Positions 50,751 to 60,024 are shown, numbered from the stretch's first letter. The stretch: DNA of 64,000 nt from Crossiella cryophila (GCF_014204915.1 NZ_JACHMH010000001.1:6411501-6475500); one strand, 5' to 3'. Notes: generated by a model not told the origin, from the letters alone. Made by a program: numbers and translations.

Positions 50751-51768
50751 GCGCGGGCTGGCCATCGGGTGTGGTGGCACGCTGGGGTTCGCCTGGACGG
50801 CGGTGGCTTTGCAGGCGGTGGAACGGCAACTGGGCTGGGACGCACGGTCCGCGGAGGTGCTGGTGGGGACCTCCGCGGGGGCGGAGCTGGTGGCGTTGCT
50901 GGGGTCCGGGCGGTCGGCGGACGGCATTGTGGCTGCGTTGGACGGGGCGGGTGCGGATTCGGTGCTCGCCGGGCATCTGGCTCGGCATCCGGGGATGCGG
51001 CCGCCGGTGCCGGGGTGGGGGTGGCCCGCGCGGGGGCTGGTTGGCCGGGGGTTGCGGGGTGAGGTGGATCTGACGGCGGGATTGGCGGGGTTGTTGCCGA
51101 GGGGGCGGGGGGATGCCGGGTGGCTGCGTGACCTTGGCGATCAGCTTGCCGGTGCTGGTGGCCCGAGCGCGGGTGGGCCGAGCGACGGCGGGTCGAGCGG
51201 GAGCACCAGCGGGCAGGGCGCGGGCGGACCGAGCGGAGGTGGCCCTGGCTGGGTTACTCATCCCGCCACCTGGATCGTCGCCGCCGATGCCACCACCGGC
51301 GTGCGGACTGCCTTCGGCTCCCCCACCGCCCCGGAAACCACACTGGCCCAGGCGATCTCCGCCTCCTGGGCGATCCCCGGCTGGTTCCCGCCGGTCCGGA
51401 TCGCGGGCCGCGAGCACGTGGACGGCGGCACCATCTCCTCGGTCTCCGCCGACCTGCTCATCCCCCTCGAACTCGATGAACTCGTCGTGCTGGCCCCGAT
51501 GACCAGCGAACACCCCGTCCCGGCCACCGGCCTGTCCCGGCTGGAACGGTTGCTGCGCAGGCGAATGACCCGCGGCCTGGACCGCGAGGTCCGGCAACTC
51601 CGCGCGGCGGGCACCCGGGTGATCCGGATCGAGCCCGGACCGGCCGAACTGGCCGCGATGGGCGCCAACTTCATGGACCCGCGCCGCCGACAGTCCACTG
51701 TGGACGTTTCCCGGCTGCACACCCCCACCCGCGTGCGCGCGGCGATCAGCAACGGAGTCGCCGCATGA
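50743..51768 (+). CDS. patatin-like phospholipase/esterase
   Basis: A 341-aa protein with patatin elements: glycine-rich oxyanion turn GCGGTLGFAW (about 8-17), nucleophile elbow GTSAG (Ser ~46) and catalytic DGG (HVDGGTISS, ~228). A 35-residue Gly/Ser/Pro linker (around 145-175) is inserted between them. ATG 50743 overlaps the BVMO stop by 8 bp. It is probably an acyl hydrolase for the ester or lactone produced by the BVMO. Confidence 0.8.
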   Translation: MPRRGLAIGCGGTLGFAWTAVALQAVERQLGWDARSAEVLVGTSAGAELVALLGSGRSADGIVAALDGAGADSVLAGHLARHPGMRPPVPGWGWPARGLVGRGLRGEVDLTAGLAGLLPRGRGDAGWLRDLGDQLAGAGGPSAGGPSDGGSSGSTSGQGAGGPSGGGPGWVTHPATWIVAADATTGVRTAFGSPTAPETTLAQAISASWAIPGWFPPVRIAGREHVDGGTISSVSADLLIPLELDELVVLAPMTSEHPVPATGLSRLERLLRRRMTRGLDREVRQLRAAGTRVIRIEPGPAELAAMGANFMDPRRRQSTVDVSRLHTPTRVRAAISNGVAA

Positions 51769-52598
51769 CCCGCTATCCCCCGCTGGATCTCACCGGTGCC
51801 AGTGTCGCGATCACCGGTGGCGCGCAAGGCATCGGCCGGGCGACCGCGATCGCCTTCGCCCGCCGGGGCGCCCGGGTGGCGATCGGCGATCTGGACTTCG
51901 ACCTTGCCCGGAAGACCGCCGCCGAACTTGACGGCACCGCGCATCGGCTGGATGTCGGCGATCCGGAGTCCTTCCGGGTCTTCCTGGCCGAGGCCGCCGC
52001 GCACGGTGAGTTGGCCGTGCTGGTCAACAACGCCGGGATCATGCCCAACGGCGGGTTCCTCGACCTGGACGAGCGCACCAACCGGCTGATGATCGAGGTC
52101 AACCTGTTCGGCGTGGTGCACGGGATGCGGCTGGCCCTGCCCGGCATGCTGGCCCGCGGCCGTGGGCACATCGTGAACGTGGCCTCGCTGGCCGGGAAGT
52201 TCCCGGTGCCGGGGCTGGCCATGTACAACGCGAGCAAGTTCGCCGTGGTCGGGCTGAGTGCGGCCACCCGGCGCGAGTACGCCGCGCACGGGGTCAGCAT
52301 CAGCACCGTGCTGCCCTCGGCGGTGGACACCGGGTTGTCCTCGGGGCTGGACATGCGCCCCATTCCCAAGGTGCAGCCGGAGGACATCGCCAGGGCAGTG
52401 CTGGGTTCGGTGCGGTCGCGGCGGGCCGAGATCGCGGTGCCCGGCTACGTCGGCGGGCTGGCCGCGCTGGCCGCGATCACCCCGGAACCGCTGCTCAACG
52501 CCGTGCGCAGGCTGGTGCGGGATGACCGGGCGCTGCGGCCGGACAGTCCGGATCGCCAGGCCTACCGCAGCCGCATCGGCGAGCAGGAGGCCGGCTGA
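51765..52598 (+). CDS. short-chain dehydrogenase/reductase
   Basis: A 277-aa SDR with the classical cofactor motif TGGAQGIGRA (TGxxxGIG, ~14-22), NNAG (~92), catalytic Ser in VNVASLAG and YNASK (Tyr-Lys, ~153-157). The Asp in GDLDF after strand 2 suggests NAD(H). ATG 51765 overlaps the patatin stop (ATGA). It likely interconverts an alcohol with the ketone used by the BVMO. Confidence 0.85.
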   Translation: MTRYPPLDLTGASVAITGGAQGIGRATAIAFARRGARVAIGDLDFDLARKTAAELDGTAHRLDVGDPESFRVFLAEAAAHGELAVLVNNAGIMPNGGFLDLDERTNRLMIEVNLFGVVHGMRLALPGMLARGRGHIVNVASLAGKFPVPGLAMYNASKFAVVGLSAATRREYAAHGVSISTVLPSAVDTGLSSGLDMRPIPKVQPEDIARAVLGSVRSRRAEIAVPGYVGGLAALAAITPEPLLNAVRRLVRDDRALRPDSPDRQAYRSRIGEQEAG

Positions 52599-52627
52599 TC
52601 ACTGACCGCCGACCAGTCTCATTCGGA

Positions 52628-53404
52628 CTATCCGAAGTGGACACTCACCCCGCCGATTCCGCTGATCTCCGCGGTGAACTGGTCGCCCGGCACGGCGTTG
52701 ACCACCGGGCCCAGCGCGCCGGTCAGCACCACATCGCCCGCGCGCACCGGGTCGCCGAGTGCGGCCAGGGTGTTGGCCAGCCAGGCCGCGGCCAGCAGCG
52801 GGTCGCCCAGGCAGTTGGCGCCGAGGCCAGTTGAGACCTCCTGGCCGTTGCGGCTCATGGACATCGCGACCGCGCGCAGGTCCAGATCACCCAGCAGGAC
52901 CGGGGTGCCGAGCACGTAGAGCCCGGCGGAGGCGTTGTCGGCCACGGTGTCCACGAAACTGATGTCCCAGCCCGCGATCCGGCTGTCCACGATCTCCAGC
53001 GCGGGCAGCACGTACCGCACGGCCCGGCGGATGTCCTCGGGCCGGTGGCCGGTACCCGGCAGATCCCGGTCCAGGATCAGCGCGACTTCCGCCTCGACCT
53101 TGGGCTGCAACAGCCTGCCGGGTGCGATCACGCCCCGGTCGCCGACCTCGGCGTCGGCGAAGAGCGCGCCGAAATCGGGCTGGTCCACGCCGAGCTGACG
53201 CTGCACGGCCGGGTTGGTCAGGCCGATCTTGCGGCCGGTGATCCGCCGTCCCCCGGCCACCGCGGCCGTCACGTTGACGCGCTGCACGGCGTAGGCCGCG
53301 GTCACGTCGCCGTCGGCGAACAGCGAGCGCACCGGCGGACAGGCGATGCCGGTCCTGGCAGCCTCGGCCAGTGCGTTGGCGGCCTTGGCGATATCGGCGT
53401 TCAT
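52628..53404 (-). CDS. 2-keto-4-pentenoate hydratase (MhpD/DmpE-type)
   Basis: A 258-aa protein closely following the MhpD pattern: [20 protein letters not shown] (residues ~55-74), [39 protein letters not shown] and [13 protein letters not shown], and the end motif [11 protein letters not shown]. The enzyme hydrates 2-hydroxypenta-2,4-dienoate to 4-hydroxy-2-oxovalerate in meta-cleavage pathways with a divalent metal. It is the last gene of the operon, 34 bp after padR. No aldolase (MhpE) or acylating aldehyde dehydrogenase follows. Confidence 0.85.
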   Translation of the reverse strand: MNADIAKAANALAEAARTGIACPPVRSLFADGDVTAAYAVQRVNVTAAVAGGRRITGRKIGLTNPAVQRQLGVDQPDFGALFADAEVGDRGVIAPGRLLQPKVEAEVALILDRDLPGTGHRPEDIRRAVRYVLPALEIVDSRIAGWDISFVDTVADNASAGLYVLGTPVLLGDLDLRAVAMSMSRNGQEVSTGLGANCLGDPLLAAAWLANTLAALGDPVRAGDVVLTGALGPVVNAVPGDQFTAEISGIGGVSVHFG

Positions 53405-53438
53405 GGGTGCCTCCTGGGCATGTCCGGCCGGGCGGCGC

Positions 53439-54011
53439 TTACGCCTCGTCGAGCAGCCGCAGCCCTTCCCTGGCCCAGGCGATCCTGGCCTCGGCCACGG
53501 CCGCCTGGCCGGCGAACACGTGTGCCTTCAGCCGGGCCATCCGGTCGTGCTCGGCCGCCGGGCGGTGGCTGAGCCGTTCCCTGAGCAGTTCGGTGTCCTT
53601 GGCCAGCAACCGGGCGCTGTGCGCGGTCGCGTGCTCGGCCGCCGCCTGCTGCTCGGCGATGAACTCGGTCAGCACCCGCTTGGCCACCGCGGGCTCCACC
53701 AGGTCGAAGTAGAGCGCCTGCACGTCCAGGGCGTCCCGCGACGGCGGGCTGGGGTGCGCGGTGCCGATCCACTGGCGCAGTTCGGCCAGCCCCGGCTCGG
53801 TGATCGAGTACACCGTGCGCACCCGGCCGCCGGTCTGCAGCTGCTCGCCGGTGATCAGGCCGGCCGCCTCCATGGTCTTCAGCGCCGGGTAGATCTGGCT
53901 CTGCGGGGCCGACCAGACCCACCTCGTGCTGGCGCTGAAGAGCTGGGTGAGTTCGTAGCCGCTCATCGGCCTGGCCTCGAGCACTCCCAGCAGAACGTGC
54001 TGAATAGACAT
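53439..54011 (-). CDS. PadR-family regulator of the aromatic operon
   Basis: A 190-aa PadR protein with an N-terminal winged helix ([57 protein letters not shown]) and a long C-terminal helical domain for dimerisation. The start codon has no ribosome site and lies inside ATACATGT, so translation may be leaderless or coupled to the aldehyde dehydrogenase gene 18 bp upstream. ACATGTATCGAT at 54008-54019 resembles a site before the first gene of the operon. Confidence 0.85.
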   Translation of the reverse strand: MSIQHVLLGVLEARPMSGYELTQLFSASTRWVWSAPQSQIYPALKTMEAAGLITGEQLQTGGRVRTVYSITEPGLAELRQWIGTAHPSPPSRDALDVQALYFDLVEPAVAKRVLTEFIAEQQAAAEHATAHSARLLAKDTELLRERLSHRPAAEHDRMARLKAHVFAGQAAVAEARIAWAREGLRLLDEA

Positions 54012-54029
54012 GTATCGATCTTAGTATTC

Positions 54030-55463
54030 TCATCGGTCGATCCGCATGGTCACGGTCCTGGCCTCGGTGAAGAACTCGCGGCTGAACAGCCCGCCCTCCC
54101 GGCCCATGCCGGAGTCGCCCATGCCGCCGAAGGGCGCGCGCAGGTCGCGGACGAAGAAGCAGTTGACCCACACGTTGCCGCTGCGCAGGCTGCCCGCGAC
54201 CCGGTGCGCCCGGTGCAGGTTGTCGGTGAAGACCATGGCGGACAGGCCGTACCGGCTGTCGTTGGCCAGTGCGACGGCCTCCTCCTCGGTGTCGAACGGG
54301 GTGAGGGTGACCACCGGCCCGAACACCTCCTCGCGCAACACCCTGGCCTCGCGGGGCGGGTCGAGCACGATGTTGGGGCGGACGAACCAGCCAGGCGCGC
54401 CGCCACCGCCGAGCACCTTGGCGCCGCCGGTGGACGCCTCGTCCAGGAAGCCGGTGACCTTGCGGTAGTGCTCCTCGCTGGCCAGCGGGCCCAGCCGGGT
54501 GGCCGGGTCCTTCGGGTCGCCCAGGGTCATGGCCGCGGCGGCGTCGGCGAAGCGGGCGGTGAACTCCTCGTACACCCCGCGCTGCACGTAGAGCCGGGAC
54601 CCGGCCAGGCAGACCTGCCCGGAGTTGCCGAACGCCGCCTCGATCGCCCAGCTGACCGCGGTGTCCAGGTCGGCGTCGTCGAAGATCAGGTTGCAGCCCT
54701 TGCCGCCCAGCTCGAAGCTGACCGGGGTGAGGTTGGCCGCGGCGGCCCTGGCGATGGCCCGGCCGGTGCCGGACTCGCCGGTGAAGGTGATCCGGTCCAC
54801 GTCCGGGTTGACGGTGAGCGCCTCCCCCGCCGAGTCGGGTCCGAAGCCGTGCACCACGTTGAGCACCCCTGGCGGCAGACCGGCCTCCAGGGCGAGTTTG
54901 CCGAGCAGGTAGGCCGAGTGCGGGGTGTCCTCGGCCGGTTTGAGCACCACGGTGTTGCCCCAGGCCAGCGCGGGGGCGACCTTCCAGGTCTCCAGCATCA
55001 GCGGGAAGTTCCACGGTGCGATCGCGGCCACCACCCCGGCGGGGGCATGTTCGCTGTAGACGTGGTGGCCGGTGGGCGAGGGCAGGTGCTGGGATTCGGC
55101 CAGCCGGGCGTGGTCGGCGAAGAAGCGGAAGTTGTGCGCCGAGCGCGGCACGTCCTTGCCGATGGCCGCGGTGAGTGGCTTGCCCATGTCCTGGGTGTCG
55201 GCCAGGGCCAGCTCGGCCCCGTTCTCCTCCATCAGGTCGGCCAGCCGGTGCAGCAGCTTGCCGCGCTGCTCGAAGGACAGCCGTGGCCAGGGGCCCTGGT
55301 CGAAGGCGCGGCGGGCCGCGTCCACCGCGAGGTCGGCCTCGCGGGCGCCGCCCAGGGCGACGGTGGCATAGCTCTCGCGGGTGTACGGGTCGATGTCGTG
55401 GAACACCGCGCCGTCGGCCGAGTCGACCTCGGCGCCGTCGATCACGTGCTTGATCTCGGTCAT
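54030..55463 (-). CDS. 2-hydroxymuconic semialdehyde dehydrogenase-like ALDH (DmpC/XylG)
   Basis: A 477-aa aldehyde dehydrogenase with the general-base Glu in FELGGKG, the nucleophile Cys in [12 protein letters not shown] loop FTGESGTGR and the PWNFPL strand. The length and the tautomerase/decarboxylase neighbours point to oxidation of the ring-fission semialdehyde to 2-hydroxymuconate (4-oxalocrotonate). ATG 55463 follows GGAGCAGGAG and overlaps the tautomerase stop (ATGA). Confidence 0.85.
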   Translation of the reverse strand: MTEIKHVIDGAEVDSADGAVFHDIDPYTRESYATVALGGAREADLAVDAARRAFDQGPWPRLSFEQRGKLLHRLADLMEENGAELALADTQDMGKPLTAAIGKDVPRSAHNFRFFADHARLAESQHLPSPTGHHVYSEHAPAGVVAAIAPWNFPLMLETWKVAPALAWGNTVVLKPAEDTPHSAYLLGKLALEAGLPPGVLNVVHGFGPDSAGEALTVNPDVDRITFTGESGTGRAIARAAAANLTPVSFELGGKGCNLIFDDADLDTAVSWAIEAAFGNSGQVCLAGSRLYVQRGVYEEFTARFADAAAAMTLGDPKDPATRLGPLASEEHYRKVTGFLDEASTGGAKVLGGGGAPGWFVRPNIVLDPPREARVLREEVFGPVVTLTPFDTEEEAVALANDSRYGLSAMVFTDNLHRAHRVAGSLRSGNVWVNCFFVRDLRAPFGGMGDSGMGREGGLFSREFFTEARTVTMRIDR

Positions 55464-55675
55464 CGCTCCTGCTCCCGTTCGGTGTGGGTGGCCCGTTCGG
55501 CCAGGGTCTGCCCGCCGCTGCTCCACAGCCGCGGCGGGATTTCGTTGAGCAGCACCCGGATCTGCTCGTCCCGGACGCCGAGGCTGTCCCGGATCGCCGC
55601 GTGCACGGCGTGCAGGCAGGCGCGCAGGGTGTCCGGGTCGCGGCCCTCGGCGAGGTCGATGCGCACGATCGGCAT
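55460..55675 (-). CDS. 4-oxalocrotonate tautomerase family protein
   Basis: A 71-aa protein starting MPIVRIDL, so Pro becomes the N-terminal catalytic residue after Met removal. It shows a single beta-alpha-beta unit with Arg residues further on (VRDEQIRVLLNEIPP), as in 4-OT/DmpI. It isomerises 2-hydroxymuconate to 2-oxohex-3-enedioate. The open frame extends upstream over the decarboxylase gene; the Pro-1 requirement fixes the start. Lies 1 bp after the upstream gene. Confidence 0.85.
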   Translation of the reverse strand: MPIVRIDLAEGRDPDTLRACLHAVHAAIRDSLGVRDEQIRVLLNEIPPRLWSSGGQTLAERATHTEREQER

Positions 55676-55676
55676 C

Positions 55677-56465
55677 TCAGCCCCCCACCGTGATCCGGCC
55701 AAGGCCGGTGAACTCGGTGGTGACGTAGCCGCCGGGCGGCAGCGGCACGGCGTCGGTGACGCCGCCGGTGAGCACCAGCCAGCCGGCCTCGATCCGGTGG
55801 CCACGGCGAGCGAGGGTGTTGGCGGCCAGGGCGAGGGCCTCGGCCGGGTGGCCCTGCACGGCGGCGCCGGTGGCGGTATGCACCACGGTGCCGCCGGATT
55901 CCACGACGCAGCCTTCCAAAGCGAGGTTCAGCTCGCCGGGGTCGCGGCCCAGCGCGCCGGTGACGAAGGCGCCCGAGGAAGCGTTGTCCGCCACCACATC
56001 CGGCAGGGTGAAGCGGAAGTCCCGGTAGCGGCTGTCGATGATCTCGATCCCGGCGAAGACCTGGTCCACCGCGCAGATCGCGGTCGCCGCGGTCACCCCT
56101 GGCCCAGTCAGCGAGCGGCCCATGACGAAGGCGATCTCCGGCTCGGCCCGCGGGTGGATCAGCCGTTCCCTGGGCACCGGCGCGCCGGCGGGCAGGATCA
56201 TCGCGTCGGTGAGCCAGGCGACCAGCGGTGAATCCACGTTCATCCGTTGCTGCTTGGCCCGGGAGGTCAGGCCCAGCTTGACCCCGATCAGGGTTTCGCC
56301 GCGGGCCAGCCGCAGCCGCAGGGTCTCGTCCTGGATCCGGTAGGCGGTGTCGAGGTCGAGTTCGGGCCAGCTGTCGGTGAGCGGCGGGCCGTCGGTGCGG
56401 GTGTCCTCGCGGCGGAGCAGCTCCTCGGCCGCGCGGTCGACGGTCCAGGTTGCGGTGGTGGTCAC
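55677..56465 (-). CDS. 4-oxalocrotonate decarboxylase (DmpH-like)
   Basis: A 262-aa protein homologous to the MhpD-type hydratase but with decarboxylase features: LIGVKLGLTSRAKQQRMNVD (~63-82), LIHPRAEPEIAFVM, IEIIDSRYRDFRFTLPDVVADN and VLTGGVTDAV. It decarboxylates 2-oxohex-3-enedioate to 2-hydroxypentadienoate, the substrate of the hydratase, and DmpH/DmpE normally form a complex. GTG 56465 overlaps the transporter stop (GTGA). Confidence 0.8.
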   Translation of the reverse strand: MTTTATWTVDRAAEELLRREDTRTDGPPLTDSWPELDLDTAYRIQDETLRLRLARGETLIGVKLGLTSRAKQQRMNVDSPLVAWLTDAMILPAGAPVPRERLIHPRAEPEIAFVMGRSLTGPGVTAATAICAVDQVFAGIEIIDSRYRDFRFTLPDVVADNASSGAFVTGALGRDPGELNLALEGCVVESGGTVVHTATGAAVQGHPAEALALAANTLARRGHRIEAGWLVLTGGVTDAVPLPPGGYVTTEFTGLGRITVGG

Positions 56466-57766
56466 GACGTGGCTCCAGTCCTGCTGACGGCGATTTCGGT
56501 TGTGGCGCTGGTGTTCCGGGGCAGTGCGGCGATGGCGAGGGCGCCGAGCACGGCGACCACGGCGAAGAGGTAGAAGTTCCAGTCCGGGCCCAGGTCGGAG
56601 TCCAGGACCCAGCCGCCCAGGGTCGGGCCGAGGATCGCGCCGAGCCGGCCGACGCCGAGGGCCCAGCCGATCCCGGTCGCTCGCATGCTCGCCGGATATG
56701 ACCTGGTCACGTGGGCGTTGAGCATGTGCATCGTGCCGATCGTGCCGTAGCCGGACAGCGCAACCAGCACGTAGATCACGGTCTGCCCGGGGTTGATGCT
56801 CAGCGCCGCCGAGCACACCGCGGCCAGTGCGAACGAGCCGAGCAGCACCGGCTTCGCGCCGTGCCGGTCGGAGAGCCGACCGCCCAGCAACGCGCCGGCC
56901 ACCGAGCCCAGGTTGAACGCGAGCAGGAAGCCCAGTGCCGAGCCGAGGGGGTAGCCGGAGGCGCGCATGATCTCCGGCAGCCAGGTGTTGAGCCCGTAGA
57001 CCAGCAGCAGCGCGCAGAAGGAGGCCAGCCAGAACAGCACGGTCCGGCGCAGGTAGGTCCGCTCGACGAGGGCCTTGACCCCGCTGAGGCCACCGGCGCG
57101 GCGTTCGGCGGGCGGCGGCACCGGCACGCCGAGCCGGGCGGCCAGGGCCTCGGCTTCGGCCTGCTTGCCTTGGGAGACAAGGTATTCCAGTGATTCGGGC
57201 AGGTGCCGCAGGGCCAGTGGCAGCACCAGGACCAGCGGGGCGGCGCCGACCAGGTACATCACCCGCCAGCCCGCCGTGGGCAGCAGCGGGATGGCCAGGG
57301 TGGCGGCCAGGATGCCGCCGACCGCGTAGCCGGATTGCATTGCGGCGTAGGTGAAAGTGCGGTGTTTGGCGTCGGCGTACTCGATGGTCAGGGTGGCCGC
57401 GGTGGGCATCAGCCCGCCCAGCCCGATCCCGGCCAGGAAACGCAGCGCCAGGAACACCTCGGGTGAGGGGGCCGCCGCGCACAGGGCGGTGAGCACGGAG
57501 AACCAGGTGACGCAGAGCAGGAAGGTCTTGCGGCGGCCCCAGGTATCGGTGAGCGTGCCTGCCAGCAGCGCGCCGACGAGCATGCCGACCAGGGCGGCGC
57601 TGCCGATGGTGCCCGCCGCGGAGGCGGTGATGCCCCATTCGGCGCGCAGGGCCTGGATGGTGGTGCCGTAGACGACCAGGTCGTAGCCGTCGAAGGCCAG
57701 CGCCAGGCCGCACAGCAGGATGATCACGAGCCGGGCCCGGGGACCGGTCAGGGTGGAAGCAGGCAA
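56462..57766 (-). CDS. aromatic acid:H+ symporter (AAHS, MFS)
   Basis: A 434-aa, 12-segment MFS protein. TM1 carries LAFDGYDLVVYGTTI with the AAHS Asp residues, and the loop motifs GTLTDTWGRRKT and GGRLSDRHGAKP are present. PcaK/BenK/MhpT-type proteins import benzoate-like acids. The start is TTG 57766, six bases after AAGGAG, 35 bp after the dioxygenase gene. It indicates that an aromatic carboxylate is the pathway substrate. Confidence 0.85.
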   Translation of the reverse strand: MPASTLTGPRARLVIILLCGLALAFDGYDLVVYGTTIQALRAEWGITASAAGTIGSAALVGMLVGALLAGTLTDTWGRRKTFLLCVTWFSVLTALCAAAPSPEVFLALRFLAGIGLGGLMPTAATLTIEYADAKHRTFTYAAMQSGYAVGGILAATLAIPLLPTAGWRVMYLVGAAPLVLVLPLALRHLPESLEYLVSQGKQAEAEALAARLGVPVPPPAERRAGGLSGVKALVERTYLRRTVLFWLASFCALLLVYGLNTWLPEIMRASGYPLGSALGFLLAFNLGSVAGALLGGRLSDRHGAKPVLLGSFALAAVCSAALSINPGQTVIYVLVALSGYGTIGTMHMLNAHVTRSYPASMRATGIGWALGVGRLGAILGPTLGGWVLDSDLGPDWNFYLFAVVAVLGALAIAALPRNTSATTEIAVSRTGATS

Positions 57767-57801
57767 GACGGGCTCCTTATGCCGTCGGGGTGCCGCGGGG
57801 A

Positions 57802-58686
57802 TCACGCGCCGAGCGCGCGGTGGAGCTGGGCCTGGGTGGACGGGCGCTGGGTCGGGCCGCGCCACATGTCGATCGCGTCTGGTTCGCTGGGGTCGAACAC
57901 CCTCGGCACCCAGTCCGGCTCCTCGATCCGGCGCACGCCGTAGGAGTACTCGTAGGTGAGGCCCTCTGGCCCCTTGAAGTAGACGAAGATCGCGGTGGAC
58001 TGCGGGTGGCGGCCCGGTCCCATCTCGATCTCCACCCCGCGCTCCTGCAGGAACCGCCAGTTGCGCATCACGTCGTCGAGCGAGTCGACCTGGAAGTTGA
58101 TGTGGCACAGGCCGGGTTCGCTGCCGCGGAACACGGCCAGCTTGTGGTGCACCGGGTCGAAGCGCATCAGGCAGGCCAGCTCGCCGATCCAGTCCGAGAC
58201 CTTGATGTTGAACAGCGTGGACCAGAACCGATATGCCTCCCGCACATCGGGCGCGTCCAGGCACAGGTGCCCGAACTCGGTGATGCCCGCGGGGCGGCCG
58301 AAATGCGGTGGGCGGGCGAGCTGCACCTGACCGGTGACCAGTTCGATCCGGTTGCCGAAGGGGTCGTCGAAGGCGAGGAAGTCCTCGACCCGGCGGGACC
58401 TGGCCTGCTTCGGCGTGCCACGGACCACGGTGACGCCCGCGGCGGTGAGCTGGTTCTCGGCGTCGGCCAGGGCCTCGGCGTCGGCGAGGCTGAACCCGGA
58501 GGCCAGCACCCCGGCCTCGCCCTCCTCGAAGGCCAGGCAGTGGTGCCGCTGGTCGGCGCGCAGGTACCAGACCCCGTCCTCGTGCCCGAGGAGTTCCATG
58601 CCGACCACGTCGACGGCGAAGCCGACCGCGGTGGCCGCGTCCGCGGTGCCGGACCGGACGTAGGCGATGTCGTGCAGCGTGATCAC
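57802..58686 (-). CDS. extradiol (catechol 2,3-type) ring-cleavage dioxygenase
   Basis: A 294-aa two-module VOC protein. The C-terminal module has the Fe(II) ligands His in FGHLCLDA, His in GLCHINFQVD and Glu in LTYEYSYG, with the usual spacing of type I extradiol enzymes; the N-terminal module is the inactive copy. It opens a catechol ring next to the diol. GTG 58686 overlaps the aldolase-family stop (GTGA). The paired class II aldolase-family gene suggests a carboxylated catechol. Confidence 0.85.
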   Translation of the reverse strand: MITLHDIAYVRSGTADAATAVGFAVDVVGMELLGHEDGVWYLRADQRHHCLAFEEGEAGVLASGFSLADAEALADAENQLTAAGVTVVRGTPKQARSRRVEDFLAFDDPFGNRIELVTGQVQLARPPHFGRPAGITEFGHLCLDAPDVREAYRFWSTLFNIKVSDWIGELACLMRFDPVHHKLAVFRGSEPGLCHINFQVDSLDDVMRNWRFLQERGVEIEMGPGRHPQSTAIFVYFKGPEGLTYEYSYGVRRIEEPDWVPRVFDPSEPDAIDMWRGPTQRPSTQAQLHRALGA

Positions 58687-59354
58687 GGTCGTCCCTTCGG
58701 GTAGTCGGTGCGGAGGTGGGTCCAGAGCCTGCCGAGCAGTTCGGACTCGGTGACGCGCCAGGCGTCCTGTTCGTCCTGGGTCAGCGGGCGCGGCCGACCG
58801 GCCGCGGCGCGGGCGTTGATCCGGGCCGAGGACTCCAGCAGCCACATCCGGGCCACTGCCGATCCAAGGTCCGCGCCCACGGTGACCGCCCCGTTGCCGC
58901 GCAGCAGCAGCGCGGGCGAGGCGCCGAGCGCCGTGGCCAGTGACTCTGCTCGCTCCCGGTCCCTGACCAGCGCGACGTCGGGGAAAACCGGCACCTCGGT
59001 GCCGAGAAACGCGCCCTGGCCGTGCAGCGGGCGGATGGGCAGGTCGGCACTGGCCAGTGCGGTGGCGGTCTCGGGCTGGGCCCGGCAGATCGCCCGCACG
59101 TCCGGGCGGGCCCGGTAGATCGCGAGGTGGATCCACGCCTCACGGGGCGTGCCCTCGGGGAGTTCGGTGGCCTCCGGCGCGATGACCATCGCGCGGTCGG
59201 CCGGGCTGAGCGAGCCCAGCGGCCGGGGTGGGGTGATGAGCAGTTGCCCGTCCTCCCGCAGCGCGGACACGTGGCCGAAGGCCGACACGAGTCCGGCGTG
59301 GGCCAGCACTCCCGCCGCGTCCAGCAGATCCTCGTCGATCCGGCTTTCCGTCAT
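58683..59354 (-). CDS. class II aldolase/adducin-family protein, likely decarboxylase
   Basis: A 223-aa class II aldolase-fold protein. It has SAFGHVSAL, the WIHLAIYRARPDVRAICRAQPETATALA segment (given in part: a metal-His/Gln region) and LLLRGNGAVTVG. The second zinc histidine pair is partly changed (CRAQPE where HTHP is usual), so the metal site is atypical. In p-cumate catabolism CmtD, of this family, decarboxylates the ring-fission product made by the adjacent dioxygenase; the pairing here suggests the same. ATG 59354 has no ribosome site and may be leaderless. First gene of the operon. Confidence 0.7.
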   Translation of the reverse strand: MTESRIDEDLLDAAGVLAHAGLVSAFGHVSALREDGQLLITPPRPLGSLSPADRAMVIAPEATELPEGTPREAWIHLAIYRARPDVRAICRAQPETATALASADLPIRPLHGQGAFLGTEVPVFPDVALVRDRERAESLATALGASPALLLRGNGAVTVGADLGSAVARMWLLESSARINARAAAGRPRPLTQDEQDAWRVTESELLGRLWTHLRTDYPKGRP

Positions 59355-59366
59355 GGTTCGGAAGGT

Positions 59367-59378
59367 ACATGTATGGAT
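59367..59378. promoter_or_regulatory. candidate PadR operator before the aromatic operon
   Basis: ACATGTATGGAT here matches ACATGTATCGAT at the padR start (54008-54019) in 11 of 12 bases. Both contain the ATACATGT-type half seen in PadR operators. Confidence 0.45.
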
Positions 59379-59441
59379 AGAACTATGGGAAGAGGTGCGG
59401 CTACCTCGACAGGTGAACGACAGGTCGCCGGGACGGCTGTC

Positions 59442-59447
59442 TAGTCT
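59442..59447 (+). promoter_or_regulatory. -10 box, probable leaderless transcript
   Basis: TAGTCT ends 7 bp before the ATG at 59455, and no ribosome site is present, the usual layout of leaderless mRNAs in actinobacteria. Confidence 0.45.
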
Positions 59448-59454
59448 GCTCGCC

Positions 59455-60024
59455 ATGACAGCGCAGGAACCCGATGAGGTGCTCTTCGAGGGCAAGGGCT
59501 TCGTGGTGACCGCGGTCGACGGCACCGGCCTGTTCGACCCGGCCGCGCACGGCCTGGAGCCGCGCTCGATCAGCACCTCCTGCTACCACGGCCACATCGG
59601 CCACTACGCCGTCCTGGCACAGCGGCTGACCCTGCGGGATCTCCAGCTCGGCTCGGCAGCCGAACCTCCCCCGCTCGGCGCGGTGCGACCGCGGCTGACG
59701 GAGGACGAGAGCTGGCACTACCGGGGGCTGGCGCTGCCGATCGCCTTCACCGGCCGCCTGCTGATCGGCCGTGGCGACATCCCCGACCGCCCCTACCTCA
59801 ACATGGGCTTCCGGCCGGCCTGGATGTTCCTGGACGTCCGGGAACTCACCTTCCAGGCCGGGGCACTGCTCAGCGCCACCGACTGTTCCGCGGCCCTGGC
59901 CCAGGCCCGGCCGGACATCGCCGCCACCGCCACCCGCCCGGCGCCGGGCCAGGAGATGCGGGACTGGATCGACCGCACCTTCTCCCTGAGCTACGACTAC
60001 AGCTGGCCGGGGCGGCCAGGGTAG
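59455..60024 (+). CDS. hypothetical protein next to LysR gene
   Basis: A 189-aa soluble protein of unknown family. It is acidic with several aromatic residues (LPIAFTGRLLIGRGD, MGFRPAWMFLDVRELTF) and begins with a beta-rich stretch. No signal peptide or membrane segment. It is divergent from the aromatic operon and overlaps the convergent LysR gene by 28 bp. The -10 position supports ATG 59455 as a leaderless start. A role linked to the aromatic pathway is possible but not shown. Confidence 0.55.
   Translation: MTAQEPDEVLFEGKGFVVTAVDGTGLFDPAAHGLEPRSISTSCYHGHIGHYAVLAQRLTLRDLQLGSAAEPPPLGAVRPRLTEDESWHYRGLALPIAFTGRLLIGRGDIPDRPYLNMGFRPAWMFLDVRELTFQAGALLSATDCSAALAQARPDIAATATRPAPGQEMRDWIDRTFSLSYDYSWPGRPG

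Noticed and set aside
53346-56231. 961-codon open frame on the plus strand
   Set aside because: It crosses four minus-strand genes with clear motifs and overlapping starts; translation is low complexity.
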